Part shown: piece by piece, positions 17,894 through 26,449 of the stretch
Numbering within the stretch: position 1 is the stretch's first letter
Layout of the letters: each line of letters opens with the position of its first letter
Source: Flavobacteriaceae bacterium
GTDB taxonomy: Bacteria > Bacteroidota > Bacteroidia > Flavobacteriales > Flavobacteriaceae
Direction of reading: 5' to 3'
Assembly: GCA_024644745.1 (NCBI GenBank)
Contig: JAHEHF010000029.1
Location: 1 to 35,280 of the forward strand
DNA: 35,280 nucleotides
Position numbers and translations under genes: made by a program
Notes under the pieces: generated by a model
What the model was told of the DNA's origin: nothing
The model's database searches: none
The model's input: the letters and a program-made list of their open reading frames with translations, nothing else

Positions 17894-17926
17894 ATCTGAA
17901 ACATAATAGATAATTCATTCAAAGCA

Positions 17927-18724
17927 ATGTCAATTGAGCATATCATTCAAAGCATCAGGGCCAACAAGCAAAATCATTTGGTCGATTTTCGATTGAAATC
18001 AAAAACAGAACAATTTACGGATGACCTGTACCACATCCTGTTTGATTCAAAAATATCAGTGATTGAAAACATGGACACCCTGGCGAGGTCATTTGAAGAG
18101 ATCACACAAATGCTTGATCAAAAGAAAGTGCCTGATTTAAGCCTGATCTGGAAAAAATTTCTTGTCAGCCTCCCTGAACTGCTGGAACAACTCAATCAGG
18201 ATGCAAAATGCATCTGCCGACATGATCCGGCAGCAAACAGTGTGGAAGAAGTTATATTGGCCTATCCCGGATTTTTCGCCATAGCCGTTTATCGGTTGAG
18301 TCATGAATTGAAGAATCTTAATATGCCCCTGATGCCAAGAATGATGAGTGAATACGCACATCGCCTGACCGGTATTGACATCCATCCAGGTGCTGTGATC
18401 GGTTCACCTTTCTTTATTGACCATGGAACAGGAATCGTGATCGGCGAAAGTACCGTGATCAAAAACAAAGTCAAACTTTACCAGGGTGTCACTCTAGGTG
18501 CTCTTCAGGTGTCAAAAGACATGAAAGACCAGAAAAGACACCCCACGGTAGAAGACAATGTGACCATCTATGCAGGGTCCACAATCTTGGGGGGCGATAC
18601 CGTAATAGGAGCAAACAGCACCATTGGTGGAAATGTATGGTTGACAAAATCGGTTCCTGAAAATTCAATTGTATATCAGAAATCAGAAACCAAACTCAAA
18701 AAAAAGAATGACCATGAACGCTAA
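17927..18724 (+). CDS. cysE: Serine O-acetyltransferase
   Basis: Transfers acetyl from acetyl-CoA to L-serine, giving O-acetylserine for cysteine synthesis. The 265 residues comprise a helical N-terminal half (to about residue 145) and a left-handed beta-helix of hexapeptide repeats. Key segments are GIDIHPGAVIGSPFFIDHGTG (catalytic Asp/His region), IVIGESTVIKNKVKLYQGVT and GGDTVIGANSTIGGNVWL. The lysine-rich C-terminal tail does not end in the Ile that classically docks into cysteine synthase. Its last 17 bases overlap the start of cysM in another frame, so the two enzymes are translationally coupled. Confidence 0.93.
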   Translation: MSIEHIIQSIRANKQNHLVDFRLKSKTEQFTDDLYHILFDSKISVIENMDTLARSFEEITQMLDQKKVPDLSLIWKKFLVSLPELLEQLNQDAKCICRHDPAANSVEEVILAYPGFFAIAVYRLSHELKNLNMPLMPRMMSEYAHRLTGIDIHPGAVIGSPFFIDHGTGIVIGESTVIKNKVKLYQGVTLGALQVSKDMKDQKRHPTVEDNVTIYAGSTILGGDTVIGANSTIGGNVWLTKSVPENSIVYQKSETKLKKKNDHER

Positions 18725-19604
18725 AGGAATTCTAGATCTGATTGGCAATACCCCGCTCGTTGAATCCAGTCGGCTTGTTAAAAACAAAAACGTGAGCTTG
18801 TTCTTTAAACTTGAAGGACAGAACCCCGGGGGAAGCGTAAAAGATAGGCCCGCTTTAAACATGATCAGGTCGGCCCTGGAAAGAAATGAAATCGATCAGG
18901 ATTCAAAACTTATTGAGGCCACCAGCGGTAATACCGGGATTGCACTGGCCATGATCGCCGGAATTTACAATTTGAATATTGAATTGGTCATGCCCGAGAA
19001 CTCAACCAAGGAAAGGGTTCAAACCATGCGGGCCTATGGTGCCAAAGTAACCCTAACCTCTGCGGAAAGTGGCATTGAAGGCTCCAGGGACTATGCTGAA
19101 AAAAAAGTCCGTGATGAAGGTTTTTTTATGCTGAACCAGTTTGCCAACGATGACAACTGGAAGGCGCACTTCAAAACCACCGGTCCTGAGATCTGGAGGG
19201 ATACCAATCAAAGAATCACCCATTTTGTCTCGGCCATGGGTACCACCGGGACCATTATGGGCGTTTCTACCTATTTAAAAGAGCAGAATACTGACATACA
19301 GATTGTAGGGGCCCAACCGACCGATAATTCCAGAATTCCGGGAATCAGAAAATGGCCCGAGGAATACCTTCCTAAAATATTCAACAGATCCAAGGTGGAC
19401 CGGATCATTGAAGTAAGTGAGGCGGAAGCACGTCAAATGACTGTAAGACTTGCCAAGGAAGAAGGCGTATTTGCGGGAATGAGCAGTGGCGGTTCCGTGG
19501 CCACAGCCCTGAAACTGGCCTCAGAACTGGATCGTGGCACCATAGTCGCAATTATTTGTGACAGAGGCGACCGCTATTTATCTTCAGACCTATTTGAACA
19601 GTAA
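18708..19604 (+). CDS. cysM: Cysteine synthase B (CysM type)
   Basis: PLP enzyme that replaces the acetyl group of O-acetylserine with sulfide or thiosulfate. 298 residues from the ATG at 18708; a second ATG follows two codons later, and a longer frame to 18669 runs inside cysE and is rejected. PLP Lys45 is in GGSVKDRPA. Other motifs are EATSGNTGIALAMIAG, SAMGTTGTIMG, GAQPTDNSRIPGIRKWPEEY (a CysM rather than CysK signature), and GMSSGGSVA. The end IICDRGDRYLSSDLF is also CysM-like. It is followed by a likely terminator. Confidence 0.93.
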   Translation: MTMNAKGILDLIGNTPLVESSRLVKNKNVSLFFKLEGQNPGGSVKDRPALNMIRSALERNEIDQDSKLIEATSGNTGIALAMIAGIYNLNIELVMPENSTKERVQTMRAYGAKVTLTSAESGIEGSRDYAEKKVRDEGFFMLNQFANDDNWKAHFKTTGPEIWRDTNQRITHFVSAMGTTGTIMGVSTYLKEQNTDIQIVGAQPTDNSRIPGIRKWPEEYLPKIFNRSKVDRIIEVSEAEARQMTVRLAKEEGVFAGMSSGGSVATALKLASELDRGTIVAIICDRGDRYLSSDLFEQ

Positions 19605-19628
19605 GGTTGAGGAACACCTTTTTGTTTT
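19603..19628 (+). terminator. Probable terminator of cysEM
   Basis: AAGGTT (19603-19608) pairs with AACACCTT (19613-19620) with one bulged C, followed by TTTGTTTT. The stem overlaps the cysM stop codon. A second inverted repeat, CACAAAT/ATTTGTG (19631-19655), follows between the two convergent genes but has no T run. Confidence 0.45.
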
Positions 19629-19657
19629 AACACAAATGCTGCCACAATATTTGTGCA

Positions 19658-22000
19658 TTACTTTTCTGGCAGCAGGATCAATACATCTTCTGATGCCCTG
19701 ATCTCGTCTTTATTGAGCATCATTTTTACAAACTCCCCATCCAAATACTTCTGGGCCTGGTCCTTGTAATGTTTACTGAATGGATTTCCCGACTGTCCTG
19801 TAGGCAAAATGGCCTTTGCATTTTCAATGTCACTGAAATCGATGACCCTCCTTGTTGATGGTCCGGCGTGTACTTCATAAACACCAGTGTCATTCAATTT
19901 GAACAATTGATTGTTGATGACTTCAAGCCCTCCGTTCGTTTTAAACGGACCTACATTGAAAAACCCCCTTAAAACACCGTTCTTGTCAAAACTATGCTTG
20001 TGGGTTACACTCAATGCCCTTGACCATCGCCAATCTGAAAGGTCAGTTCCGAATTGATCATCCAGCTCACTGATGGCCTCGTGAAAAGATCTGGTGATGA
20101 TCTCGTCTTTCAATTCCTTAACTTCCTTGGTGCGTATGTCATCCCACCAGATCGACCTGTTGAGTTTCAGTTGTTTTGCAACCTGACGCTTATACAAATG
20201 GGTTTGAAGAAACTGTTCAAACTTTTCCGCTCCCATTTCATCGGCAAAGGTGTTCTCAAGAAACAAATAGACCAATTTAAAATAAATGGTTGGCGCAACC
20301 TGATCAGCATGATACCGTCCATCCCAGTTTTTTAAAACATCCAATGCCTCTTTTTCCTGATCGGTCAAATTGACTGTTGAAACGTTTTGGATCAAAATTC
20401 GTTTCAACTGCAAGGTAACCGAAGAAGTAACATCGTTGATCATGAGGGCCACATCATCACCTGTGAATTCATCATTGTCTTCTAACAGTTCTACGATTCT
20501 CCTGGCCCTGTCTTCCGGTAAATAATACCCGGGATATAACTTTCCGTTTACTTCTTCCGGTTGGTTATTGGCTGAATACACATAATTCCACCGTGGGTTT
20601 ATGGCCTGGGGATTTTCCTGAAAATCAAGATAATTGATCTTATCGTGTGCGGCGTCACCACCGTCAAGTATAAATTTGGAGTTTACCAAAGCCTCTCTTT
20701 CATATAACCGTGCCGCACCGAACCATGCGATGTTTCCCTTTGCGTCTCCATACATGACATTGAGCCCGGGAGCATGGATCCTCGCTACACCTTTCTTAAA
20801 CTCAGATAAGGATCCGGCATGAGAGATCTCATAAGAAACCTGAAGTAATTCATTGGGGATCTTGGTATAGATCCAATCCATAGCAATGGCATCATCCTTT
20901 GTAAGGGTTTCGATCAGGTCATTCATCACAGGACCATGTTTTCCCGTTCTGACTTCAAAGTGAAGGTCATCTTCTCCTTTCACCTTGATTATTTCTTCCC
21001 GAATATCATATTGCTGCCCCTCACTTTCAAGATAAAAATCAAGATCATCGTTCTCCAGCATGGTCAGCCCATAGGCGTAATCATAATTATGCCCTAAAAA
21101 GGCAAAGGGAGTCAAGGCAAGATTAAATCCATATAGTTCATACTCAGGCGTGATGAGATGAGACTGATACCAAACTGAAGGCTGAGAGAAACCAATATGG
21201 GGATCATTGGCGAAAATCACCTTTTTATTCCTGGTCTTCTTTGGCCCTATAACCCAACTATTGCTGCCGATAAACGGAGGAACCGGCAATCTGTCCATGA
21301 TGGAATATACATCTGACATGCTGTTGTCAGCAAGTTTTCTTCTTTTTCCGTAATTTCGAATGAGCGTAGATTTTGGACTGATGTCAATATCCAGGTCGAG
21401 CATATATTTTCCGCCCAAAGCATCTCTTAGATCAGTGAGCAAAGGGTCCGTTTTATGGGCCTGTGCAAAACTGAAACCCATATATCCATATACATTATAA
21501 ATATCCTTGATGGTATAGTGCTCCTTCTCAACACCTACCAATCTGAATTCTATGGGAGTTTTCCCCTGATCAATGTATTGATTGATCCCCTCCAGGTAAG
21601 CCATGGCCAACTGAAAAGAAGGCAAAGCCGTATCAAGCGCCTTGATGCTTTCTGCAGCAGCTTCTTCGATGCCAAGCCCCCTGAAAAACTTGTCCGTTTT
21701 CACAAGGTCCTGACCAAAAATCTCGGCCAGCCTGCCCGAGGCGATACGTCTCATCAATTCCATTTGCCACAGACGGTCCTGGGCGTGAACATAACCAAGA
21801 GCCTTGTAGGCATCCTGTTCATTTTCGGCAAAAATGTGGGGAATTCCAAAGGTGTCAAAATAAATACTCACGGTCTCTTCCAGGCCTTTAAGGGCTAAAC
21901 TTCCGCTGTATATCGGTTTGCTTTTTTGTACAAAAATCACAGAAATCACCAACAGCAGGATGAATACACCAATCACGGCATATAAAATTTTTCTCAACAT
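19658..22000 (-). CDS. Penicillin acylase family Ntn hydrolase (peptidase S45)
   Basis: 780-residue precursor of the S45 family, which cleaves itself into alpha and beta chains and hydrolyses amides such as beta-lactam side chains or acyl-homoserine lactones. Residues 5-24 form a hydrophobic signal or anchor, so the enzyme should act in the periplasm. The alpha-chain blocks GIPHIFAENEQDAYKALGYV and AQDRLWQMELMRRIASGRLAE are typical. The nucleophile is Ser246 in IGSNSWVIG, the new N-terminus after processing; the downstream blocks FANDPHIGFSQPSVWYQ, HTKH-like VTHKHSFDKNGV and PTGQSGNPFSKHY support this. The substrate cannot be read from sequence. It has its own -7 box, after the cox terminator. 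Confidence 0.88.
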   Translation of the reverse strand: MLRKILYAVIGVFILLLVISVIFVQKSKPIYSGSLALKGLEETVSIYFDTFGIPHIFAENEQDAYKALGYVHAQDRLWQMELMRRIASGRLAEIFGQDLVKTDKFFRGLGIEEAAAESIKALDTALPSFQLAMAYLEGINQYIDQGKTPIEFRLVGVEKEHYTIKDIYNVYGYMGFSFAQAHKTDPLLTDLRDALGGKYMLDLDIDISPKSTLIRNYGKRRKLADNSMSDVYSIMDRLPVPPFIGSNSWVIGPKKTRNKKVIFANDPHIGFSQPSVWYQSHLITPEYELYGFNLALTPFAFLGHNYDYAYGLTMLENDDLDFYLESEGQQYDIREEIIKVKGEDDLHFEVRTGKHGPVMNDLIETLTKDDAIAMDWIYTKIPNELLQVSYEISHAGSLSEFKKGVARIHAPGLNVMYGDAKGNIAWFGAARLYEREALVNSKFILDGGDAAHDKINYLDFQENPQAINPRWNYVYSANNQPEEVNGKLYPGYYLPEDRARRIVELLEDNDEFTGDDVALMINDVTSSVTLQLKRILIQNVSTVNLTDQEKEALDVLKNWDGRYHADQVAPTIYFKLVYLFLENTFADEMGAEKFEQFLQTHLYKRQVAKQLKLNRSIWWDDIRTKEVKELKDEIITRSFHEAISELDDQFGTDLSDWRWSRALSVTHKHSFDKNGVLRGFFNVGPFKTNGGLEVINNQLFKLNDTGVYEVHAGPSTRRVIDFSDIENAKAILPTGQSGNPFSKHYKDQAQKYLDGEFVKMMLNKDEIRASEDVLILLPEK

Positions 22001-22016
22001 CGTTTCTGAATTTGTT

Positions 22017-22024
22017 CAAATATA
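22017..22024 (-). promoter_or_regulatory. Likely -7 box of the acylase gene
   Basis: TATATTTG on the minus strand, an exact match, about 17 bases before the ATG at 22000 and immediately after the T run of the coxA terminator. Confidence 0.5.
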
Positions 22025-22036
22025 ATTAAAAAAAAA

Positions 22037-22053
22037 CCTCAATAAAATTGAGG
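22037..22053 (-). terminator. Terminator of the cox operon
   Basis: CCTCAAT (22037-22043) and ATTGAGG (22047-22053) form a 7-bp stem with a 3-base loop. On the minus strand it is followed by T9 (plus-strand A run 22028-22036). It lies 32 bases after the coxA stop. Confidence 0.75.
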
Positions 22054-22084
22054 TCAAAAATAATTTTTTAATTAGTAGTAGCTT

Positions 22085-23857
22085 TTAAAATTCTTCTTCA
22101 CCCTCTCGGATGGGTAAGGTTTGAGGCGTGAAATCCTGCCCTCCCCATAAGTCACCATTCTCATCTGTTTTACTGTAATCATAAGCCCAACGGTGAACTT
22201 CTGGAATTTCACCCGGCCAGTTCCCGTGCATGTGTTCAACGGGTGCTGTCCATTCAAGCGTATTTCCTTTCCAGGGGTTCTGACTCGCTTTTTTACCTTT
22301 ACCTATACTAAAGAAAAAGTTGGCCAGGAAGATCAACTGGGCTATACCGCCAATAAGGGCGAATACAGTGATCACTTTATTGATGTGCAGCAAATCCTCA
22401 AACATCGGAAATGCAGAGTTGCTGTAATATCTTCTTGGCAGACCTGCCAGACCTACAAAATGCATCGGGAAGAACACCCCGTATGCTGAAATGGCTGTAA
22501 TCCAGAAATGGAGATACCCCATATCCTTATTCATCATTTTTCCGTACATCTTGGGGAACCAGTGATACACTCCGGCAAACATCCCAAACAATGCCGATAT
22601 ACCCATCACCAAATGGAAGTGTGCCACAACAAACATGGTATCGTGAACATTGATATCCAGTGCACTGTCTCCTAAGACAAGTCCTGTTAATCCACCAGTG
22701 ATAAAGGTGGACACCATACCAATTGAGAAAAGCATGGCCGGATTGAGCTGCAGGTTTCCTTTCCAAAGGGTCGTGATATAATTAAAGGCCTTGACCGCAG
22801 ATGGAATCGCGATCAAAAGTGTTGTAAAGGTAAATACAGATCCCAGAAAAGGATTCATTCCGGTAACAAACATATGATGCCCCCAAACAATTGTTGACAA
22901 AAATGCGATCGCCATAATTGATCCGATCATCGCCCTGTAGCCAAATATCGGCTTACGCGCGTTTGTTGAAATCACCTCAGAGGTGATACCCAGTGCCGGT
23001 AAGAGAATGATGTAAACTTCCGGGTGCCCCAGGAACCAGAACAAGTGCTCAAATAAAATGGGCGAGCCACCCTTATAATGTAATACCTCTCCTTGAATAA
23101 AAATATCGGACAGGTAAAAAGAAGTCCCAAAACTTCGGTCAAAGATCAATAATAAGGCCGCAGACAACAAAACGGGAAACGAAATCACCCCGATGATGGC
23201 TGTGATCAGGAAAGCCCAGATCGTCAATGGCAAACGCGTCATTTTCATTCCTTTGGTACGCAAGTTCAGCACGGTAACGATATAATTCAATGATCCCATC
23301 AGAGAAGAAGCGATAAAGATCGCCATAGATACCAGCCATAAGGTCATTCCTAATCCTGAACCGGCCATGGCTTGCGGCAGTGCGCTCAATGGCGGATAGA
23401 TCGTCCATCCTGCAGAGGCCATTCCTGTGTGTACAAAGATAGAAAGGAACATGATCACACTTGAAAGGAAAAACAACCAGTAAGAGATCATATTCAGAAA
23501 TCCTGAGGCCATATCACGGGCTCCGATCTGCAGGGGGATCAACAAGTTGCTGAAAGTTCCACTCAGACCTGCCGTTAATACAAAGAATACCATGATGGTA
23601 CCATGGATCGTAACCAGCCCCATGTACATGTCAGGCGTCATTTGACCTCCTTCACCGCCTTTACCCAAAAAAGCTTCTATAATGCTAAAGCTCTGGTCAG
23701 GGTAAGCCAGCTGCAAACGAAACAGCATTGACATAAATACACCGACAACACCCATGAACATACCTGTGATCAGATATTGTTTTGCGATCATCTTATGATC
23801 CTGGCTGAAAATATACTTGGTTATAAATGTTTCTTTATGATGATGATGCTCTGACAT
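22085..23857 (-). CDS. coxA: Cytochrome c oxidase subunit I
   Basis: Heme-copper oxidase catalytic subunit, inner membrane, 590 residues with about twelve membrane segments. Visible sites are the heme His in TIHGTIMVFF, the CuB His with cross-linked Tyr and proton-channel Glu in WFLGHPEVYIILLP, the CuB pair HHMFVTGMNPF, and the two heme axial/bridging His in VVAHFHLVMG. The Glu in GHPEVY places it in the A1 family. The N-terminus MSEHHHHKE has a four-His run. It follows coxB by 28 bases and is the last gene before a strong terminator; subunits III and IV are not in this operon. Confidence 0.96.
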   Translation of the reverse strand: MSEHHHHKETFITKYIFSQDHKMIAKQYLITGMFMGVVGVFMSMLFRLQLAYPDQSFSIIEAFLGKGGEGGQMTPDMYMGLVTIHGTIMVFFVLTAGLSGTFSNLLIPLQIGARDMASGFLNMISYWLFFLSSVIMFLSIFVHTGMASAGWTIYPPLSALPQAMAGSGLGMTLWLVSMAIFIASSLMGSLNYIVTVLNLRTKGMKMTRLPLTIWAFLITAIIGVISFPVLLSAALLLIFDRSFGTSFYLSDIFIQGEVLHYKGGSPILFEHLFWFLGHPEVYIILLPALGITSEVISTNARKPIFGYRAMIGSIMAIAFLSTIVWGHHMFVTGMNPFLGSVFTFTTLLIAIPSAVKAFNYITTLWKGNLQLNPAMLFSIGMVSTFITGGLTGLVLGDSALDINVHDTMFVVAHFHLVMGISALFGMFAGVYHWFPKMYGKMMNKDMGYLHFWITAISAYGVFFPMHFVGLAGLPRRYYSNSAFPMFEDLLHINKVITVFALIGGIAQLIFLANFFFSIGKGKKASQNPWKGNTLEWTAPVEHMHGNWPGEIPEVHRWAYDYSKTDENGDLWGGQDFTPQTLPIREGEEEF

Positions 23858-23885
23858 TTTCCTAAATAAGTTTTTGGATTAGTTC

Positions 23886-24905
23886 TTAGTTATTTACAAC
23901 CTGGGCTAAAGTTTTTTGCTCTTTCAGCCATTTGTTGAAATCTTCCTCTTCTTCTACAACAACTTTCATTTGCATGTTGTAATGTGAAGCTCCGCATATT
24001 TTATTGCACAACAACAGGTAATCAAATTCAACAGGCTCCTCTCCTTTGGAAGCTCTTAATTCATTGATGGCATCAAATTTGGCCTTTGTATCTTCGTCCA
24101 GCCTCATTTCTTCAGTAGTTACAGTTGGGGTGAATCCAAATGAGGTCGTCATACCCGGCACACAATTTATCTGTGCTCTAAAGTGGGGCATATAAGCAGA
24201 ATGCAGAACATCCTGAGACCGAAACTTAAAGATCACCTTCCGGCCTTTGGGCAAATGCAATTCTCTTACAGGAATATCATCAGCAGCATTTTTATCTGTC
24301 ATATCAACACCCATGGTGTTGATTCCTTTTATAAAATTCACGTGACCCATACCCAATTCATTATCTTCACCAGCGTACCTGGCCTCCCATTGAAACTGTT
24401 TTGCATAAACCTCTACAATCAATGGATTCTCAGCATCTGACAAATCCTGGACATTATTCCAGGTCCATAATCCATAAATGATCAAAACAGATAAAACAAT
24501 GGTCGGAGCCACTGTCCACCACATTTCCAATTTATGGCTGTCTGCGTAAAAAAGTGCTTTTCTACCCTCAACACCTCTGTACTTGAAGGTGAAGAAGAAA
24601 ATCAAGAACTGGGTGATAAACTGAACAACGATGATCAGCCCCATTGTGATCACGAAAAGTTTATCGATATCCTGTCCTTCCAGAGAAGCGGACAGACGCG
24701 GTAACAGGACCACTCTTCCCTGAACCATGGAATACAGCATTAACCCGTAGATAAAACCGCCTAAACCAAGCATCAACCAACCATTGATGTTATTTTCTTT
24801 TTCAGTTGCAACCTGATCCTTCTTTGTTAATCCTAAAATTTTAAAAAATTGCCAAAAAGCAGTCGCAACTACAATAAAAATAAGAATATAAAATAGTGCT
24901 TTCAT
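23886..24905 (-). CDS. coxB: Cytochrome c oxidase subunit II
   Basis: Carries the CuA centre that accepts electrons from cytochrome c or, in this clade, from the alternative complex III. 339 residues from the ATG at 24905. The CuA ligands are visible in CNKICGASHYNM (Cys300, Cys304, His308, Met311), with the upstream His in DVLHSAYMPHFR. Aromatic electron-entry residues are in QFQWEARY. There are four hydrophobic segments (about residues 4-20, 44-62, 86-110 and 129-149), two more than the classical subunit II hairpin. No C-terminal cytochrome c domain is fused. It has its own promoter-like box upstream. Confidence 0.94.
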   Translation of the reverse strand: MKALFYILIFIVVATAFWQFFKILGLTKKDQVATEKENNINGWLMLGLGGFIYGLMLYSMVQGRVVLLPRLSASLEGQDIDKLFVITMGLIIVVQFITQFLIFFFTFKYRGVEGRKALFYADSHKLEMWWTVAPTIVLSVLIIYGLWTWNNVQDLSDAENPLIVEVYAKQFQWEARYAGEDNELGMGHVNFIKGINTMGVDMTDKNAADDIPVRELHLPKGRKVIFKFRSQDVLHSAYMPHFRAQINCVPGMTTSFGFTPTVTTEEMRLDEDTKAKFDAINELRASKGEEPVEFDYLLLCNKICGASHYNMQMKVVVEEEEDFNKWLKEQKTLAQVVNN

Positions 24906-24944
24906 CAATGATATATAAGTTTATAAGCGGATTTTAATTGCCGA

Positions 24945-24952
24945 CAAATATA
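24945..24952 (-). promoter_or_regulatory. Likely internal promoter (-7 box) for coxBA
   Basis: TATATTTG on the minus strand, an exact TAnnTTTG match, about 40 bases before the coxB ATG in the 169-base gap after actF. No clear -33 box. Confidence 0.5.
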
Positions 24953-25021
24953 AAAAAAATTATTAATTTTCATGACTTATATCAGGTTTAACCCAAAAAA
25001 AGATCATTATATTCTGCCGTC

Positions 25022-25053
25022 AAAAAAAGGTCTCCAATCAAGGCCCAACCTTT
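25022..25053 (-). terminator. Probable terminator after actF
   Basis: On the minus strand AAAGGT (25053 down to 25048) pairs with ACCTTT (25031 down to 25026) around a 16-base loop with an inner CC/GG pair, followed by T7 (plus-strand A run 25022-25028). It is 22 bases after the actF stop and upstream of the coxB promoter. Confidence 0.5.
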
Positions 25054-25074
25054 CCTGATTTTTTAAATTTTTCT

Positions 25075-26421
25075 TTAGTAGTGATATATTTCACTTTCTT
25101 TCATAAACGGATTGCCCTTGGCATGCAAAGGAGCCTTGGCAATCGAAGAAAATACCACAAAAATAAACAATCCCATAAAGAAGGCTAAAGACCCTAATTC
25201 AGGTATTCCTATACTCCAGCTGTCACCAACGGTTGCGGGAGAGATCAATTGGAAAATATCTATATAATGACCCGTTAAAATGACAAGTCCGGCAGCAACC
25301 ACGAACCATGGCACTCTTTTAAAGTCACTGTCCATAAGGATCAGAATAGGGAACACAAAGTTCATGACCAACATCGATATAAAAGGCAGTTGGTACGAAC
25401 CGATCAACCTTGGAAAGAAATAAGCAGCTTCCTCAGGAATGTTCGCATACCATTGCAACATGAACTGATCAAAGAAGAAATAGGTCCAGAAAATACTGAA
25501 ACCGAACATGTATTTAGCTAGGTCATGAATATGGCTGTTGTTCACAAAAGGCAGTACACCCTTGTTTTTCAGATAAATGGTAACCAATGCTATTGTTGTG
25601 ATTCCTGACACGAGCACGCTGGCAAATACATAAAACGAATACAACTGACTATACCAGTGCGGGTCAAGAGACATCAACCAGTCGAAAGACATAAAAAGTT
25701 CAAATATTCCAAAGGTCACGATGAAAATTACTGACAAATTAAAGTTGCGCTTATAGATCTTCAAGTCACCGGATGTGTCAAGTGCCAATGAATTTTTACG
25801 AAGCATGAACCTGAAAAGATTGTAAACAAACAAATAAATAAAGCTTCTGATCAACCAGCCCGGCGTATTCAGCCACCAGCTTTTACCATCTATAATGGCA
25901 TCGTAATTTTCGCTCGACGGATCAAAAGTACCTTCCGACATCCAAACATAAATATGGTTCATGTGTAAACCGGAAAGCAGAAAAAAGGCAAACAATAAAA
26001 TGGATCCCGGTAATATGTATGCGGTAATTCCCTCCATAATCCGAAACAAAACGATAGACCAGCCAGCTTGTGCGGCCCATTGAATCGCATAAAAGACCAG
26101 AACACACACGGCAATCATTAAAAAGAAGAACGCTGCGATAAAGAATGCGGCCCAGGGTCTGTTCTGCCCCTGGTGCAAAAGATGCTCCAAATGACTTTGC
26201 GCCTCTGCTTCGCTGTGTTCCTCACCCGAAGCCTCACCATGTTCCGCCTGAGCTGCATGTGCAGATTCAGCTCCATGATGTGCGTCCTCATTATGAGCCA
26301 AGGCCTGCTCAACATCTTCGGTGGTCTTTGGGGCACTAAAAAACCCATAACCAATACCCAAAGCACCAATGATCATTAGTACAAGTGAAACCGTTTTTAA
26401 TTTACCTGAAAATGTATACAT
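25075..26421 (-). CDS. actF: Alternative complex III subunit ActF (NrfD-related, quinone site)
   Basis: Integral membrane subunit of the quinol:cytochrome c oxidoreductase known as alternative complex III. The 448 residues hold about ten membrane segments: one near 10-28 and the rest from residue 90 onward. Recognisable ActF features include ILLFAFFLLSGLHMNH, WWLNTPGWLIRSFIYLF and FMSFDWLMSLDPHWYS. Between the first two segments is a hydrophilic loop (about residues 32-88) with nine His and many Glu and Ala. ActF resembles half of ActC. It is the last act gene, 28 bases after actE. Confidence 0.93.
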   Translation of the reverse strand: MYTFSGKLKTVSLVLMIIGALGIGYGFFSAPKTTEDVEQALAHNEDAHHGAESAHAAQAEHGEASGEEHSEAEAQSHLEHLLHQGQNRPWAAFFIAAFFFLMIAVCVLVFYAIQWAAQAGWSIVLFRIMEGITAYILPGSILLFAFFLLSGLHMNHIYVWMSEGTFDPSSENYDAIIDGKSWWLNTPGWLIRSFIYLFVYNLFRFMLRKNSLALDTSGDLKIYKRNFNLSVIFIVTFGIFELFMSFDWLMSLDPHWYSQLYSFYVFASVLVSGITTIALVTIYLKNKGVLPFVNNSHIHDLAKYMFGFSIFWTYFFFDQFMLQWYANIPEEAAYFFPRLIGSYQLPFISMLVMNFVFPILILMDSDFKRVPWFVVAAGLVILTGHYIDIFQLISPATVGDSWSIGIPELGSLAFFMGLFIFVVFSSIAKAPLHAKGNPFMKESEIYHY

Positions 26422-26449
26422 TATATTCTGTATTTATTTTTTTAATATT

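Noticed and set aside
18669-18707. Longer cysM frame starting inside cysE
   Set aside because: The extra residues are unlike CysM and simply read the cysE tail in another frame.
24906-24908. coxB start at a TTG codon directly before the ATG
   Set aside because: The ATG at 24905 is the obvious start.
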